From a virus, in IMG/VR virus record IMGVR_UViG_3300005613_000437, positions 1 through 22,520 of that record: a stretch of DNA of 22,520 bases, one strand, 5' to 3'. Of the stretch, positions 5,701 to 13,550 are shown in pieces. The notes below the pieces were generated by a model, which saw only the letters and a list, made by a program, of their open reading frames with translations, did no database searches and was not told the DNA's origin. Positions within the stretch are counted from its first letter, which is position 1. Each line of letters starts with the position of its first letter. Both the position numbers and the translations under genes were made by a program.

Positions 5701-8700
5701 CGTTCCGATGAGACCGCCTGCGCTGTAGGCCCTCGCTTGGAGGTAGTCGCCTACGTCGCCTCCTGCGGTCGTGTTGTCGTAGGCGAGGCCGATGCGATAC
5801 CACCCGCCGCCGATCGAGGTCGTAGACGCCGTGACGCCCGTATCCGACGACACGAGCGAGAGCGAGCCCGAGGACCACTGCCAGACGCCCGCATAGGCCA
5901 CGTCCACAGCAGTGCCCTCATCGTCCACGAGGCGGTAGATCGAGAGCTTGACGTACTCGCTCGCGGCCTCAGACGGCTCCTTGACGTAGACCGAGTACGA
6001 GCAGGTGTAGTCCGCCGAATAGATCTGGTCGAGCGGTCCGATCACGGCGCTCGGAGGGTAGAGCGCGTTGCTGTTTGCTACGTGCTGCGCCGCCCATCCA
6101 GGCTGGAAGCCCCGACCGCCGTCTTCTCCGGTGCCGCCAGACTTCGCGGCGAAGCTGCTCGCTTCCGAGTTGGTCGGGAACGAGCGCAGCGACGAGACCG
6201 TGCTGCCGTAGCCCGTGAAGCCCGTGGGCCTCGCGTCTGCCGTCGTGTAGAGGATCGAGTAGGCCGAGACCGCACAGTCGCCTCCGCTGCCTCCCCAGAG
6301 GCCGTAGAACGAGCCCTCGGATGCCAGCACGTTGGTCGTCGCTTGGTCGCCGCGAAGCCTGCCGGAGTAGCCGTACTGCGGCACGTCGTGCGAGAGCTTG
6401 ATCCGGTCGCCGGGGAGCAGGTTCACCGCGTCAGGACCGACCTCGAACATCGCAGTGCGCCGCACGAGGTGATAGCGGTTGAGTCGGTAGGTGCAATCGC
6501 GCACCGCTTGACTCCGACGCACGACTCCGCGCAAGTCCACGTTCTCTTTGCGGAACGAGTCGAAGAGCGCCGGGTCTTGGATGCTCGAGTGATCGACCTG
6601 AATCGTGCGCCGCTCGTAGTTCGCTTGCGAGTCGAGGATCTCCGACTCGATGCTGTTCGGGCGCTCTTTCGGACCGAGATACGAGAGCTGAAGCGAGTCC
6701 TTGACGATGTTCGCCTGACCGAACACAGCGACCGGATCGCGCGGCTTGTCCACGACGGCGTAGACCTTGCGCCCAGCCTTGATCGGCATCGCTCGACCTG
6801 CGGCGAAGACGGTCAGGATCGCCTTCCAGCCTGACTGGTTCTTCTGGTCAAACACGCCGTCGAAGCAGCAGCGCGGCTCGTACCCGCTCGCCTTGGCGAG
6901 ATACGAGACTCCGAGGTCGTCCGCGAAGAAGGTGTTCCCCAGCGTCACGCCAGACGGCCAGACGGCCACGCCGGAGGAGTTGAGGCGCTTCCAGCGCAGC
7001 TTGACGACTACGTAGTTGCGGTAGCCGTGGAAGCCCGAGGCGTCGTCGTAGGCTTCGACTCTGTAGATGCCGAGCTGGTTGGACGCCTCGTTGAGCCCGG
7101 TCACGAGATCGTTCGCCGTGACCCACTCAGAGCTGATGCCGCCCTCGAGGACGGAAGTCAGAGAGACCGACGCAACGGACACGAAGGTCGTGAAGTCGAG
7201 GCGCGGCCTCAGCCAAGTCTCCGGCAGCCGCTGCACGAAGGTCTCCGAGCTGTCCAGCAGCCCGATGTAGAGCGTGACGAGCTGCTCGCCGACGTGGATG
7301 GAGTCGCCCTCTGCGGTGATGCCGAAGACCTGCATCTCTCCGAAGGCGTCGGGCACGCCCTCTTCGCAGTAGTCCGCCCACTCGCGGAACGAGGGCCAGT
7401 CGATGTCCGCCGTGGTGATGTCGCCGCCGAGGCCGTAGCGGTCGTTGGTGAGGAGGTCAGCGGCGATCCACGCCGGGTTGCGCGTCCACTCGGTCACGAG
7501 AGACGGCGCTTCTCCGACCAGCGTCGAGCCGTCCCAGGTCTGCACGCGACGGCCCTCGACGAGCAGCGTCACCTTCGGCTGCTGGTTGTTGACCTGCTCA
7601 TTCGCAGCGATCTTCACGCTGGCGATTGCCGTAGACGGGTAGCTATACGGCTGCGAAGAGAGCGCGGTGATGGAGCTGATCGTTGCGACATCGGAGAGCT
7701 GCGTCGTGCTCACCTGATCGGACACGAAGACCTCGACGTTCCAGTAGCTCGACTTGCCTCCACCGCTGCCGCCCGAGACCACAGTCGCGCCTGTGGACTG
7801 GACGCCCGACAGGTCGGTGATCGTGATGTCTCCAGACGCCTCAGCCACCGCGCCGGAAGGGTGCGCCGCCCAGTTGCGGTAGAGGCTTCCTTCCGGGTCG
7901 TCGCAGGTCAGCGCGACGAGCATCTTGGGGTCTTGCGCGTACGACCGGATCGAGACCAGCTTGTTGCCGAACTGATCCACCTGCACACCGGGGTTGCCAA
8001 GGATCTGGATGTCCTCGACCGGAAGCAGCCCGTCGTAGAGGAACTGCTCGCCTAGCGCGATCTCGGAGTAGTACTCAGCGCCTACCCCAGTCGTGGGGTT
8101 GGCGCTGGCGGTGGTTCCGCAGAATGCGCCCCAGTTATGGTAGTCCAGCCCTACGAGCCGAGGACCAGCGGTAAGCTGCGATCCGGTCACGTCGATCATC
8201 GTGTGCGTTACACCGTCGAGGTGGTAGTACGGGACGCCGCCTTGGATCGAGCCTTCCCAATTGAACCTCAGCGTGAAGTGACGCCATATCTCACTGCCGA
8301 TCCCGACATCTCCACCGCTCCACGACTGATCGAAGGTGCCGAGCGGGCGGCTTCTCCAGTCCGCCGTCCTGGGCGATGAGGTGCCGCCCGTGACGTGCCA
8401 GAAGTGCGCGACGATGTAGACCTGATCCGCGCCGAGCTGGTAGAAGTCGTTGGCGTCTCGCCAGAGGTGGACCGACCAGCCTTGCGCGCCAGGCAATACC
8501 GTCGTTCTGTCGATCCTTGGACGCGGATACGTGACGCCGAAGTCCTCGTAAGTCTCGAACGACGGAGGCGTGCCAGTCCACGCGGAGTAGATGCACGGGT
8601 TGCGGCGTGACGGGCGCAGGTCGTAAGCGGAGATCCACCCGCCAATCGTGAAGTCCTGTAGCCCGTTCGGCTGCGACGAGGCGAGCAGCGCCACGCCCGC

Positions 8701-9888
8701 AGGGTCGGTGATCTCAAGGCGGCGAGGCGTCGTGTTCAGCGCAGCGTAGTAGCCTTGCTGGGTCGCGGGCGAGTAGTCCGCCGCCGGGATGAACTCAAAG
8801 GGGATGTCGAAGACGAGCGGGTCGCTTTGACTCGAGGAGATCACGTACTCAGGGAGGAGCACAACGTCTCCGATGCCCGTGCCTCCTGCGTCGGTCTCGC
8901 GGTACTGCACGCGGACGGTCTTCGAGCGGCCGAGCCAGTTGCCCGAGCCGTCCTGCTCGTAGAGCCCCTTGTCGAACAGAATCTGCACGAGGCAGTTGTC
9001 GCTTTTGACCTCGATGTTCTGCGAGACGTACTCGCCAACGTCCTCAGTGATGAGCGAGCCCGAGGCAGCCGTGTACACGCCGGAGGGCTTGCTCGCCTCG
9101 TCGATTCCCGAGGTGCCGAGCACGGGCTTCAGGTCGATGTCGTAGATCGAGGCCGTGTCGGTGTAGGTGATGTAGCCCTGCGAGCCGATCAGCGGCTCTT
9201 GCGTCAGCGTGCCCGTGCGCCAGTCGAGCCCGGAGATGAAGTTCTGCGCGGGGATGCCGTTGATCTGGAGCCCGCCGCTCACGACGGCGTTGCCGAAGGT
9301 GCCGAGGAGAGCCGCCTGATCGGCTGCGGAGGAGACCTCCCCGAGCAGCGAGCCCACGCCGTTGATCGGCCCTTCGCTGAGCGCAAAGAGAGCGTAGAGC
9401 GTCTCTGCTGACGAAGGCAACAGCTCGCCGCCCGCGGCGCTCTGAGCGATGACCTGGTTGACGCACGGGGGAGCCATGCGGAGGCGCCCGTAGACGACCG
9501 GGATGGGGTCGCCCTCGGCCTTGTACGAGTTGTTGAATCCGTAGTACCCGTAGGTCGCAGAGCCCGACGGGTTGGCCGACTGCGGGATCTCGGGCATCTC
9601 GATCAGCGAGACCGCGACGATGGCAGACACGACGGCGATACCGATGAGGATCAGCGAGACCGGATCGGTGACGCCGCCGACGAAGAGGACGACATCGCCG
9701 TCTTTCACCGGAGTTGACCAGTCCTCGGCTCGCATACCGTTGTGGAACGGCAGCGTCTCGTGCTCAGGGCTCCCCCAATCGCTCGGGAGGAGCGAGCGCA
9801 GCTCCACCTCGGGGGCGTCGATCACCAGCGCCCGGACGCTCCGCGATGCGGGCTCCAGCGCGTTAGGCGTGAGGATGCGGGTGATCAT
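2740..9888 (-). CDS. J: Giant J-like central tail tip / host specificity protein (2382 aa)
   Basis: This resembles lambda J, the trimeric central fibre that contacts the receptor, but is about twice as long (lambda J is 1132 aa). Residues 1-100 look like an I-like assembly segment, with DGDVVLFVGG and a hydrophobic helix at 74-97. J-core motifs follow: GDPIPVVYGR (126-135), ALSEGPINGV (169-178), RNPAWIAADLLTNDRYGLG (803-821), WADYCEEG (838-845), LLPGDRIKLSHDV (about 1155) and DLYSFG...EAEEYNADIY (about 1740-1780). Insertions interrupt the core: a LamG/concanavalin-like module (385-635) and a block of carbohydrate-binding-like beta modules (about 1190-1660). A fibronectin-III-like part lies near 1820-1930. 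The last 145 residues match a C1q/TNF-like jelly roll (NGTAMRGPE, FTAGDYIEVICNQ). The start ATG overlaps the K-like stop (ATGA). Confidence 0.9.
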   Translation of the reverse strand: MITRILTPNALEPASRSVRALVIDAPEVELRSLLPSDWGSPEHETLPFHNGMRAEDWSTPVKDGDVVLFVGGVTDPVSLILIGIAVVSAIVAVSLIEMPEIPQSANPSGSATYGYYGFNNSYKAEGDPIPVVYGRLRMAPPCVNQVIAQSAAGGELLPSSAETLYALFALSEGPINGVGSLLGEVSSAADQAALLGTFGNAVVSGGLQINGIPAQNFISGLDWRTGTLTQEPLIGSQGYITYTDTASIYDIDLKPVLGTSGIDEASKPSGVYTAASGSLITEDVGEYVSQNIEVKSDNCLVQILFDKGLYEQDGSGNWLGRSKTVRVQYRETDAGGTGIGDVVLLPEYVISSSQSDPLVFDIPFEFIPAADYSPATQQGYYAALNTTPRRLEITDPAGVALLASSQPNGLQDFTIGGWISAYDLRPSRRNPCIYSAWTGTPPSFETYEDFGVTYPRPRIDRTTVLPGAQGWSVHLWRDANDFYQLGADQVYIVAHFWHVTGGTSSPRTADWRSRPLGTFDQSWSGGDVGIGSEIWRHFTLRFNWEGSIQGGVPYYHLDGVTHTMIDVTGSQLTAGPRLVGLDYHNWGAFCGTTASANPTTGVGAEYYSEIALGEQFLYDGLLPVEDIQILGNPGVQVDQFGNKLVSIRSYAQDPKMLVALTCDDPEGSLYRNWAAHPSGAVAEASGDITITDLSGVQSTGATVVSGGSGGGKSSYWNVEVFVSDQVSTTQLSDVATISSITALSSQPYSYPSTAIASVKIAANEQVNNQQPKVTLLVEGRRVQTWDGSTLVGEAPSLVTEWTRNPAWIAADLLTNDRYGLGGDITTADIDWPSFREWADYCEEGVPDAFGEMQVFGITAEGDSIHVGEQLVTLYIGLLDSSETFVQRLPETWLRPRLDFTTFVSVASVSLTSVLEGGISSEWVTANDLVTGLNEASNQLGIYRVEAYDDASGFHGYRNYVVVKLRWKRLNSSGVAVWPSGVTLGNTFFADDLGVSYLAKASGYEPRCCFDGVFDQKNQSGWKAILTVFAAGRAMPIKAGRKVYAVVDKPRDPVAVFGQANIVKDSLQLSYLGPKERPNSIESEILDSQANYERRTIQVDHSSIQDPALFDSFRKENVDLRGVVRRSQAVRDCTYRLNRYHLVRRTAMFEVGPDAVNLLPGDRIKLSHDVPQYGYSGRLRGDQATTNVLASEGSFYGLWGGSGGDCAVSAYSILYTTADARPTGFTGYGSTVSSLRSFPTNSEASSFAAKSGGTGEDGGRGFQPGWAAQHVANSNALYPPSAVIGPLDQIYSADYTCSYSVYVKEPSEAASEYVKLSIYRLVDDEGTAVDVAYAGVWQWSSGSLSLVSSDTGVTASTTSIGGGWYRIGLAYDNTTAGGDVGDYLQARAYSAGGLIGTVGVFSSVADGGKGVNFLVAGDPMDVSTSAWPQYNASTGDNEILNATDVLPPYYSSSTAGNYGYVVRLIKDEAIATGTTPPNIVQSVTLTTGSGVASWSGERICFTGYACVGATNGASDSALYIDVRLGSSVDGNNLLTGDGVRFTLNSSGGPATSWAAGPSAKFEASGTVSNLAISVAPVRQSSTADDADWVQIDGSFDYTPGAGTFTDISLGAWIDGGGTASGGAEVIEIWGFRLHGRSDAGDLVNPWYHRNSLWWGAQYEPGGSSIAAFASGATIKLDRDVSLEAGKSYEVLLRSSFESDAGNVIDNIEVVSVSGSEVPTSGTTTISANTAISISAPTKFTAREGDLYSFGEVGSASADFVVTRISLDPTSMHRTVEAEEYNADIYTDTAFGTLGDTTVSDLPKPEAQANLAAEWGIGYGDGGSLGRGSSFEFLVKPETISDRAGGGKTRLTFSWRWPRGMRMPKELRLWIGETRAGAAQPELRLVGVCSAGQGRYTAVLEDLRPGQSYTGYLQPVGWRGTASPPRACPSSIFRTRSMPDGSQIQAPVITTKTRGWEQIYQLEKPTGSRGYDVVEGRIGGWIMGTPAWVIDPDSGDLTSSTTVVGQASTPTGEVGMSVIARKRLSSGYYGPAATVTGDEQIVDLDYADSIACENDYSSNGVYSTSLALSSSVISFDAASSALTGTYEPGVILLSEARRVLVNCPVEAYQVRPETLDDCTWTLGSDTARRWSLEGPMDGFDGDNCSVLVEWKWTSAASFTTETFRRFRPGIVYARRIQYRITFTRPTADYNIRVLRVLSQALQLPGYSSDEITNASGVTGSTVTAALDQLDSDLAAVYSPSYMGRQNNSIQNLNGTNVAVNWNTLVASAGSDVTYDVANPSRIELNTTGKYRISVNLKGVTTTTQRANITAQIRQNGTAMRGPETACGYIRYASSHDESSVHLASFVYPFTAGDYIEVICNQEAAAGVWNSQSGLCSILVEYIGA

Positions 9889-10304
9889 CGTAGGCGGTAC
9901 ACGCCAAGGACGCGCTGGTCGAGGCGGGCGATGGTAGCTCTTGACGCAGCGAAGACGCCGGAGCCAGGGCTGGCGCTGAGGAAGGTGCCGTTCGCGGCGC
10001 TGACCAGAGTGTAGAGTCCGCGCCCGACCTGTCCATCTCCGTGGGCTACCAGTACGAGGTCGCCCTCCTTCGTGGCTGCGCGCAGCGTGTCCCCGATCCT
10101 GCGGTAGCGGTCGGCCCCTTGTCGTAGGTAGGTCTCGAACTCGGCCTGCTCACCCGACGAGCACGGCACGCGGAAGGGCGAGGTCGGAGGAGGCTCGAGC
10201 CCGAGGCGCGTCATCACCTCTTCCGCGACCGTCGAGCAGTCGTACCCGCTTCCACCGTGTAGCTGGTAGGGCTTGCCCAGCAGGTCTTCCCACTCCACGC
10301 TCAA
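9885..10304 (-). CDS. K: NlpC/P60-family tail-tip protein (lambda K-like, 139 aa), catalytic His apparently lost
   Basis: The family is cysteine peptidases that cut cell-wall peptides during DNA entry or take part in tail-tip assembly. The nucleophile motif is present as YDCSTVAEEV with Cys23, and GDLVLV (81-86) precedes the place where HVGIY is expected. Here the sequence reads VGRGLYTLV, so the histidine place holds Gly94. The second usual histidine (F.HA) reads FLSAS. The end VLGVYRLR is typical. Lambda K has an added N-terminal JAMM domain that is absent here. The start is TTG at 10304-10302, inside the L-like stop (TTGA). It is supported by GGAGG 6 nt upstream; a GTG two codons later has poor spacing. 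It lies between the L-like and J-like genes, as in lambda. Confidence 0.8.
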   Translation of the reverse strand: MSVEWEDLLGKPYQLHGGSGYDCSTVAEEVMTRLGLEPPPTSPFRVPCSSGEQAEFETYLRQGADRYRRIGDTLRAATKEGDLVLVAHGDGQVGRGLYTLVSAANGTFLSASPGSGVFAASRATIARLDQRVLGVYRLR

Positions 10305-10996
10305 ATCCCGCCTCCGGTGTGCTCGGTCGGCAAGCCGGGGAAGCCTCCGAACCTCTCGGGGTGAATCGGGGTAAGCCCTTCGCTGGTGTAGCTCGCGCCG
10401 TGCGCCGTGCAGCCGTTCGGCCCGTCAAGCGTCTTATCGCAGCCGCTCAGGTAGTTCGCGCTCGCAGAAGGCAGCGAGTATCCGCACTCCGCGCTGCGGT
10501 ACTGGTGGCGGCAGTGATAGCGCATCATTCGAGCCTTGGGCACGGCGGTATCGTAGAGGTTGCTGCTCCCCAGCGTGAGCGTCACAGCCTCAGCCGTCGC
10601 GGTAGAGGAGATGACCGTGAAGACCTCCTCGACTACGGGGTGGCTGGTAGACACAGACCCGACGAGCAGCGAGTGCGTCAGGATGATCGCAACCCGCTGT
10701 CCGACGAGTCCTTCGTAGTTCTCCAGGGTCGCGATCAACTCGCGGCTGATGTTGCTCGCGGTCAGGCTCGTCGTCGGCATGTCGCCGTCCGAGTCGCGCA
10801 CAATCGTCTCGTGCGAGAGCGGGAACGGCGAGTAGCTGTAGCCGCCGTAGTCCACAGCCTGCGGCGTCCGGGTGAGTCGGTAGCGCGTCGGCGGGTCGGT
10901 CGGTACGTCGATCTCGTAGAGCCAGATCCACTGGCCCGAGCTGGCGAGCTGGTTCTTCTCGGCAAGTATCGTTAGCGGCGTGTTCCTCAGCGGCAT
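10301..10996 (-). CDS. L: Minor tail protein L (lambda L-like, four-cysteine Fe-S type, 231 aa)
   Basis: Length and place (after the M-like gene, before the K-like gene) match lambda L (232 aa), a tail-tip protein known to bind a [4Fe-4S] cluster. The N-terminal part is beta-rich (WIWLYEIDV, residues 23-31; RLTRTPQAVDYGGYSYSPFPL, 40-60), as in the baseplate-hub-like fold. The C-terminal part has exactly four cysteines, in RYHCRHQYRSAECGYS (Cys162, Cys171), SGCDKTL (Cys186) and NGCTAHG (Cys196). The conserved RFGGFPGLP lies near 215-223. The ATG shares one base with the upstream TGA (TGATG), and GAGGTG lies 5 nt upstream. Cluster binding is inferred from the cysteines. Confidence 0.88.
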   Translation of the reverse strand: MPLRNTPLTILAEKNQLASSGQWIWLYEIDVPTDPPTRYRLTRTPQAVDYGGYSYSPFPLSHETIVRDSDGDMPTTSLTASNISRELIATLENYEGLVGQRVAIILTHSLLVGSVSTSHPVVEEVFTVISSTATAEAVTLTLGSSNLYDTAVPKARMMRYHCRHQYRSAECGYSLPSASANYLSGCDKTLDGPNGCTAHGASYTSEGLTPIHPERFGGFPGLPTEHTGGGI

Positions 10997-13548
10997 CAGA
11001 GCACCTCGATCATCGTGAGGGCCACAGAGTAGCAGTTCTCCGAGATGCGGCGGTACTGGAGAGCATCCGCAGCGAAGATTGCCGACAGCACGGAGGGCGT
11101 CTCAGAGGTCATGCTCGCAGGCACAGGGTCGTTCAGGTAGAACGCCTCCCCGACGCCGCTGCGCGCGTTGTAGAAGGCGACCACGGCGTCCATCGTGGAC
11201 TTCGGCACGTTCTCCGCTGTCGCCACGATCACGCGGCGAGCATTGCTCCATTGCGGCGCTGCGTAGCGATGCCCGGAGGCAAACTCGGCCTCGAACCTCG
11301 GGCGATGCGACTCCACGTGGAACGCCCAGTCCACGGCGTCTAGCGCCGTCGAGAAGTTGACCGACGGCGTACCCTCTCCCGCTACTGCGATGGACGCACG
11401 CGGGCCGGAGAAGATCGGGTCGTCGGTCATCGTGCCCTCGGTCCAGTCGGTGAACTGCGGGGGCACGTAGTTGGCGACCGCCCCGCCCGTCTCAGCGGGG
11501 AGCGTGGCGTACCAGAAGAACGCCTCCGAGCGCCCCGAGGTCGTGTTCGGCGTAGGTGACGGGTGCGTGACCCACTTCGTTGTGGCGTCTTGCACCACGC
11601 CTGCGGCGAAGGTGTCGAACACCACCGCCGTGCCGTCGAAGTAGGCGATGTACTTCGCCGCGCTGGTCGGCGTCGTCGCGGTGTCGATGGCCTCAGCACG
11701 CAGAGCCAGCGTGTGCGTGCCCGTCATGTCGTAGCCTACGGGGATGCCCGCACCGCTGGCCTGCACCTCCACCGAGGCGATTGTGGTCGAGAAGCTGGAG
11801 CTGTTGATGTCGTCCCAGAGCCACGCATGGATCTCGACGATCTTGAGCCGCAGGTAGGTCTGCGCTCCCGCTCCATCGGTGACGTACTCAGCCAGGAACG
11901 CGATGCTGTCCTGTCGCCCAGCCTGCATTGCACCGCGAGGTGCCACGCCGAGGAGGAACGTGTTCGGCGCTGCGCTTGCGGCGTCCGTCGCGCCCGTCAC
12001 CGAGATAGATCGGTGGTGGTTGTAGAACTGCGTGCTCGGTCGGGTGTCGATGTAGAACCGACCAACACCAGAGGCGTAGCCCGTCGCGCCTGGGTCGGGG
12101 TCGATGTAGGCGGTCACGTAGTTCGTCTTGACGGTATCCGCGCCGAGCGTGTCCGTGGTCGCGAGCAGGCGGCGGATCTTGAAGTCGCCATTGGCGAAGT
12201 CGGTCTCCGCCGATCCGTCGAAGAGGAACGCGCCGTCGATCCGGTTGCCAAAGTTGAAGAGCCCGTCCACGGCCTCGCTCACGGCGTTGCCGTAGTACTC
12301 GCCCGGAGACCGCTCGAAGAGGTCGTTGTAGACGATAGCTCCCGTGTCCGTGCGTCTTACCGTGATCCGGTGCAGGCCCTCGAGCACGTTGATCGGCGTA
12401 GGAGACGGGTACGAGGTAGACCAAGCGGTGAGGTCTTCCGTGCGCTCGCGGCATCCGAGCACGCCGAAGGTCTTGTCGGCGTTCGCCGTGATCTTCTCGG
12501 CACCTGTATCGGTCACGACTCCAGTCGCTGTCGTAATATACGCATCGCCACTCGGGGCGGCCGTGATGGTGCTCGTGGTGAACACGCCATCCTTGAACGC
12601 CTGCATCTCTCCTGTGACGCCGTTCTGCGTGTAGTCTCCGATGTAGGCCTTGAAGGTCGGGTTTCCCGCTACGTTCTCGACTTCCACGCGCAGACGGTAG
12701 CTGCGCCGGAAGTCGATGTTCATCGCCGCATTAGGGATCACCTGCTTTGCGAGCAGCGTGGCCTTGTGCTGATAGAACGGAAGGTAGACGTCGTGGTTGT
12801 TGCGCCAGATCTCCAAGCGCAGATCCGACGTGCTGCCATTCGCAGCCGGGTAGGCGACGAAGATGTAGTGGTCTAATTGGTAGACCTTGTAGTCGTCACC
12901 GATGCTGTTTAGAACACGCGGTCGCCCACCTCCAGCACGGATGAACACACCGTTGCCGCGCCACCCGTTCGCCAGGGGTACACGGTCGAGCGCGGTCGCG
13001 GGCGGCAAAGGCCCGGTCGTGTTCGTCTGCGAGGAGAAGCCGAGGGTAGTGTTCTCGACCGATGAGCTACCGCTCGGGTCGCTCGTCGGGATGCGGCGCT
13101 GCGCCTGCCGGGTAGGTGCGGTGCCACCAGTCCCTTGCGTCAGCGCGCCTTGCACGGAACCGCCGACGGCGCGTAGCTCGAACTCCGCCTCCACCGAGAG
13201 CCCGTCGTGCGCGGCCACGGCGTAGTCGCGAGCGAGGAAGGCGTGCGCGACCGCAGTCGCTGGCGCGGCCGAGGAAGTTACGAGCGCCGGGATGCCACCA
13301 GCGGGAGAGGTCGAGTCAGGGCTGTAGATGCGGCCAGCACGGGACACGTACAGAGCAGCTCCGGGACTCAGCGGGCTGCTCGATCCGTCTCCTGTGGGGT
13401 TCCACGCGACTGACGGATCAAATGCGTAGTACCTCATCAGGTAAGGCGCTTGCTCATCGTACGTAGCCGGGGAAACGGTCCACACCATCCACGGGAGCCA
13501 GGCAAAGCTCTCGTTCGGACTCAGCAGTTGCGTTTCGATCCCAGCCAT
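10996..13548 (-). CDS. Large M-like minor tail protein with lectin-like N-terminal extension (850 aa)
   Basis: The place between tape measure and L-like gene is that of lambda M (109 aa). The last ~115 residues fit such a domain: ARRVIVATAENV, MDAVVAFYNARSGVGEAFYL, then YRRISENCYSVALTMIEVL. The preceding ~735 residues are an extension. Two parts of it look like concanavalin/LamG-type beta sandwiches: about 100-375 (LSVEAEFELRAV, YRLRVEVENVAGNPTFKAYIGDY) and about 440-660 (TLALRAEAID, AAKYIAYFDGTAVVFD). Each is followed by a W.T..PSPTP.N motif (near residues 379 and 661), which suggests an internal duplication. It may display carbohydrate-binding domains around the distal tail. The ATG lies 2 nt after the tape measure stop, with GGGAG 7 nt upstream. 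Confidence 0.72.
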   Translation of the reverse strand: MAGIETQLLSPNESFAWLPWMVWTVSPATYDEQAPYLMRYYAFDPSVAWNPTGDGSSSPLSPGAALYVSRAGRIYSPDSTSPAGGIPALVTSSAAPATAVAHAFLARDYAVAAHDGLSVEAEFELRAVGGSVQGALTQGTGGTAPTRQAQRRIPTSDPSGSSSVENTTLGFSSQTNTTGPLPPATALDRVPLANGWRGNGVFIRAGGGRPRVLNSIGDDYKVYQLDHYIFVAYPAANGSTSDLRLEIWRNNHDVYLPFYQHKATLLAKQVIPNAAMNIDFRRSYRLRVEVENVAGNPTFKAYIGDYTQNGVTGEMQAFKDGVFTTSTITAAPSGDAYITTATGVVTDTGAEKITANADKTFGVLGCRERTEDLTAWSTSYPSPTPINVLEGLHRITVRRTDTGAIVYNDLFERSPGEYYGNAVSEAVDGLFNFGNRIDGAFLFDGSAETDFANGDFKIRRLLATTDTLGADTVKTNYVTAYIDPDPGATGYASGVGRFYIDTRPSTQFYNHHRSISVTGATDAASAAPNTFLLGVAPRGAMQAGRQDSIAFLAEYVTDGAGAQTYLRLKIVEIHAWLWDDINSSSFSTTIASVEVQASGAGIPVGYDMTGTHTLALRAEAIDTATTPTSAAKYIAYFDGTAVVFDTFAAGVVQDATTKWVTHPSPTPNTTSGRSEAFFWYATLPAETGGAVANYVPPQFTDWTEGTMTDDPIFSGPRASIAVAGEGTPSVNFSTALDAVDWAFHVESHRPRFEAEFASGHRYAAPQWSNARRVIVATAENVPKSTMDAVVAFYNARSGVGEAFYLNDPVPASMTSETPSVLSAIFAADALQYRRISENCYSVALTMIEVL

Positions 13549-13550
13549 CC

